From UBA4644 sp900555855 (GTDB taxonomy: Bacteria; Bacillota; Clostridia; Oscillospirales; Butyricicoccaceae), in assembly GCA_052289195.1 (NCBI GenBank), contig DAWAJD010000002.1, positions 1 through 64,000 on the forward strand: a stretch of DNA of 64,000 bases, given 5' to 3'. Numbering within the stretch: position 1 is the stretch's first letter; every line of letters starts with the position of its first letter. This document shows positions 48,243 to 55,986 of the stretch, piece by piece. The translations under genes were made by a program, and so were the position numbers. Under the pieces are notes generated by a model. It was not told the DNA's origin and did not search any database. It saw nothing but the letters and a program-made list of their open reading frames with translations.

Positions 48243-48785
48243 TCACCTGTTTTCGCCTTGGGATAAATATTGCGCCAGCTTTCGCCGAATCCGCAGGATG
48301 GCGTTGCCCACGGATTTTGCTGTACAGCCGAGACGCTCTGCGATCTCGCGGACGGAGTATCCTTCCAGGTAGGGAGACAGGACCGATCCTTCAAAATCTG
48401 ACAATAGGCCTTGCAGCGCAGCTTTGATCTCTTTTTCCGATTCATTCGCCAAAAGCTGCGTCTCCGGATCGGGCGCTTCCCGGGCCGAAAGGCTCAGCTG
48501 CCGCAGCGCGTCTTCCTCCCGCAGGGAGGTCTTGGCGGAACGGCGGATGGCGTCGTAGAGCTGACGGCGGATGCAGAGGGCTGCATACGCCTCGAAATGG
48601 TCGTTTTTTTCGGGGTCATAGCTCCGGATGGCTTTCAGCAGGCCGATCATGCCCTCCTGATAGAGGTCGTCCTGATCGCCGCCCTGCAGAAAATAGGGCC
48701 GCACCAGACGGGAGACCAGACGGGAATACTCCGCGGCGAAGGCTTCTTCCTCCCGCATCGCGTTTTTTTCCGGCAAAATAGCCAC
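48243..48785 (-). CDS. SigH-like sigma-70 family sigma factor
   Basis: A 180-aa sigma factor with region 2 (VRPYFLQGGDQDDLYQEG, MIGLLKAIRSYDPEKNDHF and FEAYAALCIRRQLYDAIR) and region 4 with HTH (YSVREIAERLGCTAKSVGNA). Order, length and the DDLYQEGMIGL box suggest the SigH/Spo0H group that starts sporulation and stationary-phase transcription; it is shorter than B. subtilis SigH (218 aa). The start is GTG at 48785 after AAAGGAG. A TTGACA-18-TATACT promoter lies 44 bases upstream of it. Confidence 0.82.
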   Translation of the reverse strand: MAILPEKNAMREEEAFAAEYSRLVSRLVRPYFLQGGDQDDLYQEGMIGLLKAIRSYDPEKNDHFEAYAALCIRRQLYDAIRRSAKTSLREEDALRQLSLSAREAPDPETQLLANESEKEIKAALQGLLSDFEGSVLSPYLEGYSVREIAERLGCTAKSVGNAILRIRRKLAQYLSQGENR

Positions 48786-48828
48786 GGTCTCTCCTTTCCG
48801 GTCCGCAATGTTTTTCTGCTATAAGGGC

Positions 48829-48858
48829 AGTATATCTCTTTCGCACAGGTTTTGTCAA
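48829..48858 (-). promoter_or_regulatory. promoter of the SigH-like gene
   Basis: Minus-strand TTGACA (48853-48858) and TATACT (48829-48834) with an 18-bp spacer. Confidence 0.75.
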
Positions 48859-48909
48859 GCAAAAACAATGTTTTTGTTAAACTTGTCCTGAGTTTCTGTG
48901 AAATTTGCC

Positions 48910-49368
48910 CTATCGCAACAGCTCATCCGGATCCACAGAATGCTCTTCCTTCACGGTGGAGAGGATCAGGATGGTCCTGGTGTTGGAAACGCCGGGCAGC
49001 GCCTTCACCGCATTGAGCAGATGCTCCAGACTCTGGGTGTTGTCTGTCACCACGCGGAGCATGAAATCAAAGTCGCCGGTGATGTAATGACATTCCAGGA
49101 TCTCCCGGTTTTCCTTCACAAAGGCATGGAACCGCTCGTTATATTTCGGATGCTCCAGGCTGACGGAAAGGAAGGCGTTCACATCCTTGCCCGCCTTGGA
49201 CGAGCTCAGGATGGTGGTATGCTTCACGATCAGGCCGGAGGCCTCCAGCTTGCGGATCCGCTCGATCACGGCGGAAACCGACATATTTACCTTATCGCTG
49301 ATGACGCTGGCGTTTTCCCGGGCATTATTGCGGAGACATTTCAGGATCTTAACATCGATCTCATCCAT
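48910..49368 (-). CDS. Lrp/AsnC family transcriptional regulator
   Basis: A 152-aa regulator with an N-terminal winged helix (DVKILKCLRNNARENASVIS then VNMSVSAVIERIRKLEASG) and a C-terminal RAM ligand domain (HYITGDFDFMLRVVTDN). Members bind amino acids and control amino-acid metabolism. Its target is not shown by neighbours. ATG at 49368 follows TGGAGGGCGCG. A strong sigma-A promoter lies 33 bases upstream. Confidence 0.92.
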   Translation of the reverse strand: MDEIDVKILKCLRNNARENASVISDKVNMSVSAVIERIRKLEASGLIVKHTTILSSSKAGKDVNAFLSVSLEHPKYNERFHAFVKENREILECHYITGDFDFMLRVVTDNTQSLEHLLNAVKALPGVSNTRTILILSTVKEEHSVDPDELLR

Positions 49369-49400
49369 AACGCGCCCTCCATTGCAGCATGTGTATTTTG

Positions 49401-49429
49401 ATTATACCTGAATCCCCGAAAAATTTCAA
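49401..49429 (-). promoter_or_regulatory. promoter of the Lrp gene
   Basis: Minus-strand TTGAAA (49424-49429) and TATAAT (49401-49406) with a 17-bp spacer. Confidence 0.78.
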
Positions 49430-49534
49430 GCAAATTTCTGATTGTTAGAAAATATCTTTGACAGGAATTTGCCATTGTGATCTGTTATTCTGCAAAAGCG
49501 CTTTTTAACGCTGCGGCGCAGGCCGGCTCCGCGC

Positions 49535-49561
49535 AAAAAAGCGGCCCGGATCGGGCCGCTT
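49535..49561 (-). terminator. terminator of the rpmH-jag block
   Basis: Perfect stem AAGCGGCCCG / CGGGCCGCTT with a 3-base loop and six T on the minus strand, 27 bases past the jag stop. The rest of the gap to the Lrp gene shows nothing further. Confidence 0.88.
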
Positions 49562-49587
49562 TCGGATCTGTGCGGTTCTTGTGCGGA

Positions 49588-50343
49588 TCAGTCGTTTTCC
49601 TGCCGGGGCTCGGCGTTCTGCGGCCGCGGCGCGGGCTTTCTGCCGCCCTTGCCGCTGCGATGGCGGCGGGGGGCGGGCTTTTTGCCGCCCTGGCTGCGGC
49701 TGGCATCCTGCGCGGGAGCCATGCCCTCCGGCGCCACGATGACCTTCCGGTTGGGCTCGGTGCCCACGGAATAGGTGGTGACGCCCTCCACCTCCTGCAG
49801 GGCCGCGTGGATGGTGCGGCGCTCATGGGGATTCATGGGCTCCAGCGCCACGGGCTTGCGGTATTTCAGCGCCTTCTGGGCGGTCTTGTTGGCCAGCGCC
49901 ACCAGGCTCTCCTCCCGCTTGGCGCGGTAATTCTCGGTGTCTACCGTGACCCGCCACCGCTCCTCTTCCTTGCGGTTGGTCACGATGTTGGTCAGATACT
50001 GGATAGCGTCCAGCGTTTCGCCATGGTGGCCGATGACGGCGTTCATATTTTCGCCCACCAGATTCAGGCAGATGGTCCTTTCTGAAGGATTCTCCTCCGT
50101 CTCGATGTTGGCCGGCGTGCCAAAGCGGGTCAGCAGACCCTCCAAAAACTCCACGGCACGGCCGGCGGGGCTGTCCTCGTAGGAGACCCGCACGATGGCC
50201 GGCTCCTTGCCGATGCCCAAAAAGCCCGCCTTGGGCTTCTGCAGGACCTCCACGGAGACCTCATCCCGGGCCAGGCCCAGCTGCTGCAGCGCGCTCTCGA
50301 TGGCGGCGTCCAGCGTATCGCCTTTTGTTTCAATATACTTCAT
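49588..50343 (-). CDS. jag: Jag/KhpB RNA-binding protein
   Basis: A 251-aa protein with an N-terminal Jag domain (KPKAGFLGIGKEPAIVRV, residues about 36-53), a KH domain (GHHGETLDAIQYL; the GxxG loop) and an R3H domain (NPHERRTIHAALQE). A basic, Gly/Arg/Pro-rich tail of about 50 residues ends the protein. KhpB with KhpA is a global RNA chaperone that affects division and envelope growth. It follows yidC by 21 bases, as in many Firmicutes. Confidence 0.93.
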   Translation of the reverse strand: MKYIETKGDTLDAAIESALQQLGLARDEVSVEVLQKPKAGFLGIGKEPAIVRVSYEDSPAGRAVEFLEGLLTRFGTPANIETEENPSERTICLNLVGENMNAVIGHHGETLDAIQYLTNIVTNRKEEERWRVTVDTENYRAKREESLVALANKTAQKALKYRKPVALEPMNPHERRTIHAALQEVEGVTTYSVGTEPNRKVIVAPEGMAPAQDASRSQGGKKPAPRRHRSGKGGRKPAPRPQNAEPRQEND

Positions 50344-50364
50344 GAACTGTTTCCCGCCTTCTTT

Positions 50365-51201
50365 TTATTCTTGCTCGCTGCTGCTTTTGAGCTTTTTCTT
50401 CATCCACTTGGTGAGGAAATACTCCTGCGCGGCAGACAGCACATTGTTGGAGATCCAGTAAACGCCCAGGCCCGCAGGCAGGGCAAAACAGAACCACAGG
50501 GACATCAGGGGCATCATGAACATCATCATCCGGTTGCTGGCCTGCGCCTGGGGGTTGGCGTTTTGCGAAGAGAGCTTCTGCGTCAGCCAGGAAAGGCCCA
50601 GAGAGGACAGCGCCGCCAGGATGGGGATGACCCACTGCACGGAAAACTGCTTGAAATTGGCGGCTTCCGCCAAATTGATGGGGCCAAAGGTGAAGCTGAC
50701 GGGCATCAGCTTTGCGGAAACATCCGCAACCTTGTCGAAGTTGAGATAGATCTGATGGGCCAGATTGATCTGAGCATAGCCGCCGGTCATCTCCACGCCC
50801 AGCCGGGTGGCGATCTCACTGATCTGCGCCGCCGTCAGCTGCATAAAATAGGTCAGCGGCTGCAGGATGACGCCATACAGACCGAACATGACCGGCAGAA
50901 TGATCAGCGAGGTGCCGCAGCCCGCCATGGGCGAGACGCCCTCCTGATCGTAGAGGTTCTGCAGTTCCTCCTGCATCCTCCGCTGATCCCGGGCATAGGT
51001 TTTCTGGATCTTTTGCACCTTGGGCTGGATCCGCTGGACCTCCATCATGGAGCGCTTCTGCTTGAAGCCCAGCGGCAGCATCAGGATCTTCACCAGCAGC
51101 GCGAACAGGAAGATGGACCAGCCATAGCTGCCCACGACCTGATAGATCAGCCGCATCACATAGCCGAAGGGGGTGGAGAAGATCGTATAGAGAAAATTCA
51201 T
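50365..51201 (-). CDS. yidC: membrane protein insertase YidC/SpoIIIJ
   Basis: A 278-aa YidC/Oxa1 insertase. The conserved segments are GWSIFLFALLVKILMLPLGF (about 29-48), the groove-lining QEGVSPMAGCGTSLIILPVM (about 95-114), and ISNNVLSAAQEYFLTKWMK near the end (about 248-266). Five membrane segments are predicted. There is no lipobox, unlike B. subtilis SpoIIIJ. It has a short C-terminal tail. Its ATG overlaps the yidD stop as ATGA. Confidence 0.94.
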   Translation of the reverse strand: MNFLYTIFSTPFGYVMRLIYQVVGSYGWSIFLFALLVKILMLPLGFKQKRSMMEVQRIQPKVQKIQKTYARDQRRMQEELQNLYDQEGVSPMAGCGTSLIILPVMFGLYGVILQPLTYFMQLTAAQISEIATRLGVEMTGGYAQINLAHQIYLNFDKVADVSAKLMPVSFTFGPINLAEAANFKQFSVQWVIPILAALSSLGLSWLTQKLSSQNANPQAQASNRMMMFMMPLMSLWFCFALPAGLGVYWISNNVLSAAQEYFLTKWMKKKLKSSSEQE

Positions 51202-51455
51202 GTACCGTTCTCCTTTTTGTTTTTGTGAAAAAATGTAAGCTTCTCCGGCACCGGGTCAAACCCGCCCTTGCAGAGCGGATTGCACCGCAGGATCCGCCAG
51301 AGAGCCAGCGCACCGCCGCAAAGGGCGCCATGGCGCTGAATGGCCTCCAGTGCATATTCCGAACAGGTTGGGTGGAATCTGCAGGTGGGGCCGCCCTTTC
51401 GGGCCGATAAATTCTTCTGATAAAACCGGATACACCAGATCAGCAGCTTACGCAT
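51198..51455 (-). CDS. yidD: membrane protein insertion efficiency factor YidD
   Basis: An 85-aa protein with an amphipathic N-terminal helix (LLIWCIRFYQKNL) and the three-cysteine signature CRFHPTCSEYALEAI and RCNPLCKGGFDPVP. It aids YidC insertion at the membrane. ATG at 51455 lies inside the end of rnpA (8-base overlap). Position between rnpA and yidC is the standard order. Confidence 0.92.
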   Translation of the reverse strand: MRKLLIWCIRFYQKNLSARKGGPTCRFHPTCSEYALEAIQRHGALCGGALALWRILRCNPLCKGGFDPVPEKLTFFHKNKKENGT

Positions 51456-51801
51456 CCTCCTGCTCCTCCAGCAGGCCAAGCTGCTTGCAGAGCCGCAGGA
51501 AATCGGTCTGGAGCTGATCAAAGGGCATCTCCTCCGCCGCCCGCCGGCCCACGATGACGATGTCAAATCCGCCTTTCAGGCGAGTCTCGTTGAGCCGATA
51601 GACCTCCCGGAGCCTGCGCCGGATCCTGTTTCGCACCACGGCGCAGCCCAATTTTACAGAAACGGTGATCCCCAAGTGGTTCACCGCCGGGCTCCTGTGC
51701 CTGCGCACATAGAGCACCATGCCCTTCCGCGCCGCCGACTTTCCCTTGGCATAAAGGCTGCGGAACACATGGTTTTCCTTGATGGGAAGGGTCTTTTTCA
51801 T
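51448..51801 (-). CDS. rnpA: ribonuclease P protein component
   Basis: A 117-aa basic protein that supports RNase P RNA in 5' tRNA maturation. The RNR motif is in VVRNRIRRRLREVYR (about residues 54-68), and the N-terminus KENHVFRSLYAKGK is typical. Gene order rpmH-rnpA-yidD-yidC-jag is kept. A hairpin lies between rpmH and rnpA. Confidence 0.95.
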   Translation of the reverse strand: MKKTLPIKENHVFRSLYAKGKSAARKGMVLYVRRHRSPAVNHLGITVSVKLGCAVVRNRIRRRLREVYRLNETRLKGGFDIVIVGRRAAEEMPFDQLQTDFLRLCKQLGLLEEQEDA

Positions 51802-51831
51802 GGTTGCTTTCCCCGATCATCCACAGTGTGT

Positions 51832-51862
51832 TAAAATATAAGACCGCAGGCTCTGCGGTCTT
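51832..51862 (-). terminator. intergenic terminator/attenuator between rpmH and rnpA
   Basis: Stem AAGACCGCAG / CTGCGGTCTT with a 3-base loop, then ATATTTTAAC on the minus strand. Partial read-through would give more rpmH than rnpA mRNA. Confidence 0.65.
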
Positions 51863-51883
51863 AATTCCTGTATGCTGGAAAGC

Positions 51884-52018
51884 TTAAGCAGACAGACGCG
51901 CTCTGCCTTTCGCACGACGGCGAGCCAGAACCTTGCGGCCATTGCGGGTTCTCATGCGCTTCATGAAGCCGTGCTCCTTCTGGCGCTGACGCTTTTTGGG
52001 CTGATAGGTACGAAGCAT
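51884..52018 (-). CDS. rpmH: 50S ribosomal protein L34
   Basis: A 44-aa L34 with the invariant TYQPKKRQRQKEHGFMKRM and the basic tail NGRKVLARRRAKGR. ATG at 52018 has AGGAGGTGTGGAAC upstream. It is the first gene of the leftward block and has a strong promoter (52108-52137) with a long hairpin in its leader. Confidence 0.97.
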   Translation of the reverse strand: MLRTYQPKKRQRQKEHGFMKRMRTRNGRKVLARRRAKGRARLSA

Positions 52019-52050
52019 GTTCCACACCTCCTGATTCAAGCTGTTATTGA

Positions 52051-52090
52051 CACCGGCACGGGCTCGAACCCCTTCAAGCGCATGCCGGTG
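52051..52090 (-). promoter_or_regulatory. long near-perfect hairpin in the rpmH leader
   Basis: A 40-nt hairpin: arms CACCGGCATGCGCTTGAA and TTCGAGCCCGTGCCGGTG pair over 18 positions with one mismatch and two G-U pairs around a GGGG loop. It starts about 11 nt after the predicted transcription start and ends 32 nt before the rpmH ATG. It is not a terminator, as no T-run follows. Confidence 0.7.
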
Positions 52091-52107
52091 ACGATAACGC
52101 ACCATGT

Positions 52108-52137
52108 ATTATAAAGGATTTTGCAGGCCGCTGTCAA
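52108..52137 (-). promoter_or_regulatory. rpmH promoter
   Basis: Minus-strand TTGACA (52132-52137) and TATAAT (52108-52113), both perfect consensus, with an 18-bp spacer. Confidence 0.88.
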
Positions 52138-52191
52138 CCCTTTTCGCCGCTTCTTCCCGTTTTCTTTTTATTTTTCTTGCGGCCGCGGCCG

Positions 52192-52220
52192 TTGAAGCGC
52201 CGGAAAAAATATGTTATAAT
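52192..52220 (+). promoter_or_regulatory. promoter of the DUF1273-cls-dacF run
   Basis: TTGAAG (52192-52197) and TATAAT (52215-52220) with 17 bp between; TGT before the -10 gives an extended element. Transcription should begin near 52227. Confidence 0.82.
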
Positions 52221-52251
52221 AGCCCTGATATCCGTGAGAGGAGGGCGTTTT

Positions 52252-52722
52252 CTGGGCAAGCTCTGTATTTTCACCGGGCACCGGACGCTTCCGGCAGACC
52301 CGGGACCCCTGCGGGAGCTTCTGCGGCGGCAGCTGCTGCTGGCTGCCGAGGAGGGCTATACCGATTTTCTCAGCGGCGGCGCCATGGGCTTTGACCTGCT
52401 GGCGGCGGAGACCGTTTTGGAGCTGAAGGCGGAGGATCCCCGGCTGCGGCTCTGGATGATCCTGCCCTATACGGCGCAGGCGGCCCGCTACCCCCACCGG
52501 GACCGGCTTCGCTACGAGGCCCTTCTGGCCCGAGCCGATCTTGTGCGCTACACCGCCGGCCATTATTACAGCGGCTGTTTTCTCACCCGGGACCGGGTGC
52601 TGGCGGAATCGGCCGACGGTTGCATCTGTTATCTCACCCGCTCCACCGGCGGCACGGCCTATACCGTCCGGCAGGCCGCCCTGCGGAATATTCCCATCAT
52701 CAACCTGGCGGAGCTTCTCTGA
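52252..52722 (+). CDS. DUF1273/YpsA-like SLOG family protein, probable CTG start
   Basis: A 156-aa Rossmann-like protein of the SLOG superfamily (B. subtilis YpsA group). Motifs are CIFTGHRTLP at the N-terminus, FLSGGAMGFDLLAAE near residue 40, YTAQAARYP and GGTAYTVRQA near the end. YpsA affects division and stress, but the ligand is unclear. The first codon is CTG at 52252, 6 bases after GGAGGG, giving (M)GKLCIFTGHR. The only upstream in-frame candidate, GTG 52234, would be about 7 nt from the transcription start without a Shine-Dalgarno. Confidence 0.83.
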   Translation: MGKLCIFTGHRTLPADPGPLRELLRRQLLLAAEEGYTDFLSGGAMGFDLLAAETVLELKAEDPRLRLWMILPYTAQAARYPHRDRLRYEALLARADLVRYTAGHYYSGCFLTRDRVLAESADGCICYLTRSTGGTAYTVRQAALRNIPIINLAELL

Positions 52723-52741
52723 GCCGCCGGAAAGGAGTCTT

Positions 52742-54307
52742 ATGTCTTCCAAATCCTCCTCTCCCCTGCTGCGCAGGAGCAAACGAGGGCTTCTGCATCT
52801 GGTGTTCAGCCGGATGGGCGTGATCCTGCTGCTGGTGCTGCTGCAGGCCGGCCTGCTGGTGTCGCTTTCCATGCGCTTCGCCCGCTACGCCGCCCATTAC
52901 TACGGCATCGTCACGCTGCTGACGGCGGTGATGGCCATCTATCTGGTGAACCGCCACGCCGAGCCTACCTACACCATCACCTGGCTGGTCTTTCTGCTGG
53001 TGGCGCCGCTGCCTGCCGCCGCCTTTTATGCCTATACCCAGCTGGACATCGGCCACCGGGCTCTGCGCCGCAGGCTGGCGCAGGTCAAGGAGCTATCCGA
53101 AGGCGTTCTTCCCTCCACCGGCGCGGAGGAGGCCCTCTGCCGGCAGCATCCGGAGGAAGCAGGCCTGGTCCATTACCTTTCCTCTGCCGGCGGCTTCCCG
53201 GTCTACAGCCGCACCCGCTCCACCTATTACCCCTCCGGCGAAGCCTTTTTCGCCGCCTTCCTGCAGGATCTGGAGCAGGCAAAGCGCTCCATCTTTCTGG
53301 AATACTTTATCATTGAGGAAGGGACCATGTGGAGCCAGATCCTGGATGTTTTGACCCGGAAGGTGGACGAGGGCGTGGATGTGCGGTTTCTTTACGACGG
53401 CACCTGCGAATTTTTCAAGGTCTCCCGGGATTACTGCAACCACCTGAAGGATCTGGGGCTCCAGTGCCGGGTGTTTGCCCCCATCAAGCCCTTTCTTTCC
53501 ACGCACTATAATTACCGGGACCACCGGAAGATCGCCGTCATTGACGGTTGCATCGCCTATACCGGCGGCATCAATCTGGCAGATGAATACATCAACGCCA
53601 CCCATCCCTTCGGTCGCTGGAAGGACACGGCCATCCGTCTGGAGGGCGACGCCGCCCGAACCTTCACTCTGTTGTTTCTGCAGATGTGGCAGATGGACCG
53701 GCGGGACTTTTCCTTCGGGCCGTGGCTGGAGATGCCTGCGGCTCTGCCGGAGGGCGACGGCGGCTATGTGATTCCCTACGGCGACCATCCACTGGACGGC
53801 GAGCCCGTGGGCGAATGGGTCTATACACACATTCTGAACCAGGCCCGGGACTATGTCCACATCATGACGCCCTACCTGATCCTGGACAGTGAGCTGGAGG
53901 CCGCGCTGCGCTTTGCCGCCCGCCGGGGCGTGGAAGTAACGCTGATCCTGCCCCATATCCCGGACAAAAAGATTCCCTTTGCGCTGGCCAAGACCCATTT
54001 TCTTCCGCTGATGGAGGCCGGCGTCCGGATCTATGAATATACCCCAGGCTTTCTTCACGCCAAGGTCTTCGTCAGCGACGGCCTGCGGGGCACGGTGGGC
54101 ACGGTCAATCTGGATTACCGCAGTCTCTATCACCATTTTGAATGCGGCGCTTATCTGTGCGGCGGGCCCTGCGCGGCCCGGCTGGAGAAGGACTTTCAGG
54201 AAACGCTGGCTCAGTCTCAGCTTGTCACCCGCCAGGAGGCCGCCCACCCCGGCCCGCTTTGGCGGCTCTTGGGAATGCTGGCCAAGGTATTGGCACCGCT
54301 GATGTAA
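52742..54307 (+). CDS. cls: cardiolipin synthase
   Basis: A 521-aa phospholipase-D superfamily enzyme that joins two phosphatidylglycerols to cardiolipin at the membrane. Two to three N-terminal hydrophobic segments lie at about residues 20-45, 50-65 and 75-95. The first HKD motif is in NYRDHRKIAVIDGCIAYTGG (about 255-274) and the second in FLHAKVFVSDGLRGTVGTVN (about 437-456). Its start follows AAAGGAG, and it lies 19 bases after the DUF1273 gene. Confidence 0.93.
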   Translation: MSSKSSSPLLRRSKRGLLHLVFSRMGVILLLVLLQAGLLVSLSMRFARYAAHYYGIVTLLTAVMAIYLVNRHAEPTYTITWLVFLLVAPLPAAAFYAYTQLDIGHRALRRRLAQVKELSEGVLPSTGAEEALCRQHPEEAGLVHYLSSAGGFPVYSRTRSTYYPSGEAFFAAFLQDLEQAKRSIFLEYFIIEEGTMWSQILDVLTRKVDEGVDVRFLYDGTCEFFKVSRDYCNHLKDLGLQCRVFAPIKPFLSTHYNYRDHRKIAVIDGCIAYTGGINLADEYINATHPFGRWKDTAIRLEGDAARTFTLLFLQMWQMDRRDFSFGPWLEMPAALPEGDGGYVIPYGDHPLDGEPVGEWVYTHILNQARDYVHIMTPYLILDSELEAALRFAARRGVEVTLILPHIPDKKIPFALAKTHFLPLMEAGVRIYEYTPGFLHAKVFVSDGLRGTVGTVNLDYRSLYHHFECGAYLCGGPCAARLEKDFQETLAQSQLVTRQEAAHPGPLWRLLGMLAKVLAPLM

Positions 54308-54333
54308 TTGCAAAGAACTGTGAGGATATCGAA

Positions 54334-55590
54334 ATGAAAAAGCGCTTTCTTTCCCTTCTGCTTTGCGCCCTTCTGCTGTGCGGCAGTCTTCTGTCTGCCG
54401 CAGAGAGCGCGCCTATCCTGCCGGATGCGCCGGAGATCACCAACGCCGTCATGGCCATGGTCTATGAGGAGACCACCGACACCATCCTTTTCGCCAAAAA
54501 CATTGACCGGAAAAATGCCCCCGCCAGCATGACCAAGGTGATGACCGCCGTGCTGGTGCTGGAATATGATCCGGAGCTTTCCGGCACCATGGTGGTGCCG
54601 GAGGAGGCCGTCTCCGCCCAATACTGCTACTGGATGGACGAGGTCCACCTGCTGGCCGGGGAGGAGATCACCGTGCGGGAGCTGATGAACTACCTGCTGA
54701 TCACCTCCGGCAACGAGGCCGCCACCACGCTGGCCTGCTATGTGGCAGGCAATATTCCCGATTTTATCACCATGATGAACGAAAAGGCCGCCGCTCTGGG
54801 CATGGAAAAGACTCATTACGAGGATCCCCATGGGCTTTCCGAGCTGAGCCGCATCACCTGCCGGGATATGATCACCCTCTGCCGCTACGCCATGGGCTTT
54901 CCGCTGTTCCGAGAGATCGTCGGCTCCACCTCCGGCGCGCTGCCCATCTCCAATATGCGGACGGCGCCCCGGCGCTACCGCACCACCAACCGGGTGATGG
55001 ATCCCCGGTCGGAAAGCGCTTATATGGCGGATTTTACCGAATCTGTGGTCGGCATCAAGACGGGCTATATTCAGGCGGCAGGCAGCAACCTGGCCTGCTG
55101 CGTGGAAAAGGACGGCCGGGTCTTTTACAGCGTGGTCATGCACTGTCATGATGTGCCTCGGGGCGACCGTTCCCTTTCCGGGCATTTTTTGGATACCATC
55201 ACGCTGATGAACTATGCTCTGCAGTTTTATCCCACCAGCTATACGCCGGGCTTCCCCATCGCCAGCGCAGCCACCAAGGGCAGCCTGAAGGACAATGTGC
55301 AGATCGGCGTGGCACAGCCCATTGGCGCGCTCTCGCCGCAGGCTCTGGAGCCACAGCTGAGCCTTTCCCTGGGCGCCCGGGTGAAAAAGGGCGATGTGGT
55401 AGGCACGCTGACGCTGGACAGCGGTCTGGAGCTGCCGGAGGGCCTCTCCTCCGTCAAGGAGGTGGAGCTGATCGCTCTGAACGATGCTTCCACCAGCCTT
55501 CTGATCTATATCCTGCCCGCCGTTCTGGTAACAGCGCTGGTGCTGTTTTTGGTCCTGCGGGGCCGCAGACCTGCAAAGCCTCAGATCTGA
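54334..55590 (+). CDS. D-alanyl-D-alanine carboxypeptidase (DacF-like)
   Basis: A 418-aa S11 penicillin-binding protein that trims the terminal D-Ala from stem peptides. It has a signal peptide (residues 1-22), the intact triad motifs SMTK (about 69-72), SGN (about 128-130) and KTG (about 247-249), a C-terminal beta-rich domain and a final transmembrane anchor (LLIYILPAVLVTALVLFLVL, about 388-407). Contrast with the altered homologue at 640-1683. ATG at 54334 follows GAGG at 9 bases. It is likely cotranscribed with cls; a terminator follows. Confidence 0.93.
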   Translation: MKKRFLSLLLCALLLCGSLLSAAESAPILPDAPEITNAVMAMVYEETTDTILFAKNIDRKNAPASMTKVMTAVLVLEYDPELSGTMVVPEEAVSAQYCYWMDEVHLLAGEEITVRELMNYLLITSGNEAATTLACYVAGNIPDFITMMNEKAAALGMEKTHYEDPHGLSELSRITCRDMITLCRYAMGFPLFREIVGSTSGALPISNMRTAPRRYRTTNRVMDPRSESAYMADFTESVVGIKTGYIQAAGSNLACCVEKDGRVFYSVVMHCHDVPRGDRSLSGHFLDTITLMNYALQFYPTSYTPGFPIASAATKGSLKDNVQIGVAQPIGALSPQALEPQLSLSLGARVKKGDVVGTLTLDSGLELPEGLSSVKEVELIALNDASTSLLIYILPAVLVTALVLFLVLRGRRPAKPQI

Positions 55591-55604
55591 CCCTCCGAAT
55601 ATGC

Positions 55605-55631
55605 AAAAAGCTGCCCCTTGGCAGCTTTTTT
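55605..55631. terminator. bidirectional terminator after the dacF-like gene
   Basis: Stem AAAAAGCTGCC / GGCAGCTTTTTT with a 4-base loop between convergent genes. Confidence 0.85.
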
Positions 55632-55632
55632 G

Positions 55633-55977
55633 CTATTTTCCGGTCTCTCGCATCCATTCTCCCACAACGGCCCGCATCTCCCGGCTGAACACACGGCCAA
55701 AGCCCTCGTCCGTGCAAAAGTCAAAGGTCTCCGTGATCTCCCGCAGCCGCGCCAGAAGCCGCTCCGTCAGCTCCGGCGTTCGGAGATCCCGGGGCAGGTG
55801 CTGGATCAGGTTGCCCAGCATGGGATACTGCGCCCGCAGCAGGGCTTCCCCTGCCGCCCGGTCGCCCTGCGTCCGGCGGGCGCAGAGCGCGGCCTGTTCC
55901 TTCGGCGAAAGCACGGCGATGCCCTCTGCTTCCTCCAAAAAGGCCCGGACCGCGGGCTCGATGGCTGTATATTCCAT
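55633..55977 (-). CDS. hypothetical protein, sigma-region-like N-terminus
   Basis: A 114-aa soluble helical protein. Residues 20-60 (VLSPKEQAALCARRTQGDRAAGEALL) recall the start of sigma-70 region 2 (LSxEEExxLxxRxxxGDxxAxxxLI). Nothing resembling region 2.4 or 4 follows, so it cannot be a working sigma factor. It begins 9 bases after the rarA stop on the same strand, so it is cotranscribed. Function unknown. Confidence 0.65.
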   Translation of the reverse strand: MEYTAIEPAVRAFLEEAEGIAVLSPKEQAALCARRTQGDRAAGEALLRAQYPMLGNLIQHLPRDLRTPELTERLLARLREITETFDFCTDEGFGRVFSREMRAVVGEWMRETGK

Positions 55978-55986
55978 GGGGGGACC

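Noticed and set aside
51813..51824. TCATCCACA near rnpA, one base from a DnaA box
   Set aside because: It is a single imperfect copy with no cluster, AT-rich unwinding region or dnaA gene nearby.
52051..52090. tRNA-like element because of GGTTCGAGCC in the rpmH leader
   Set aside because: No D or anticodon arms can be built; the bases fall in one long hairpin.
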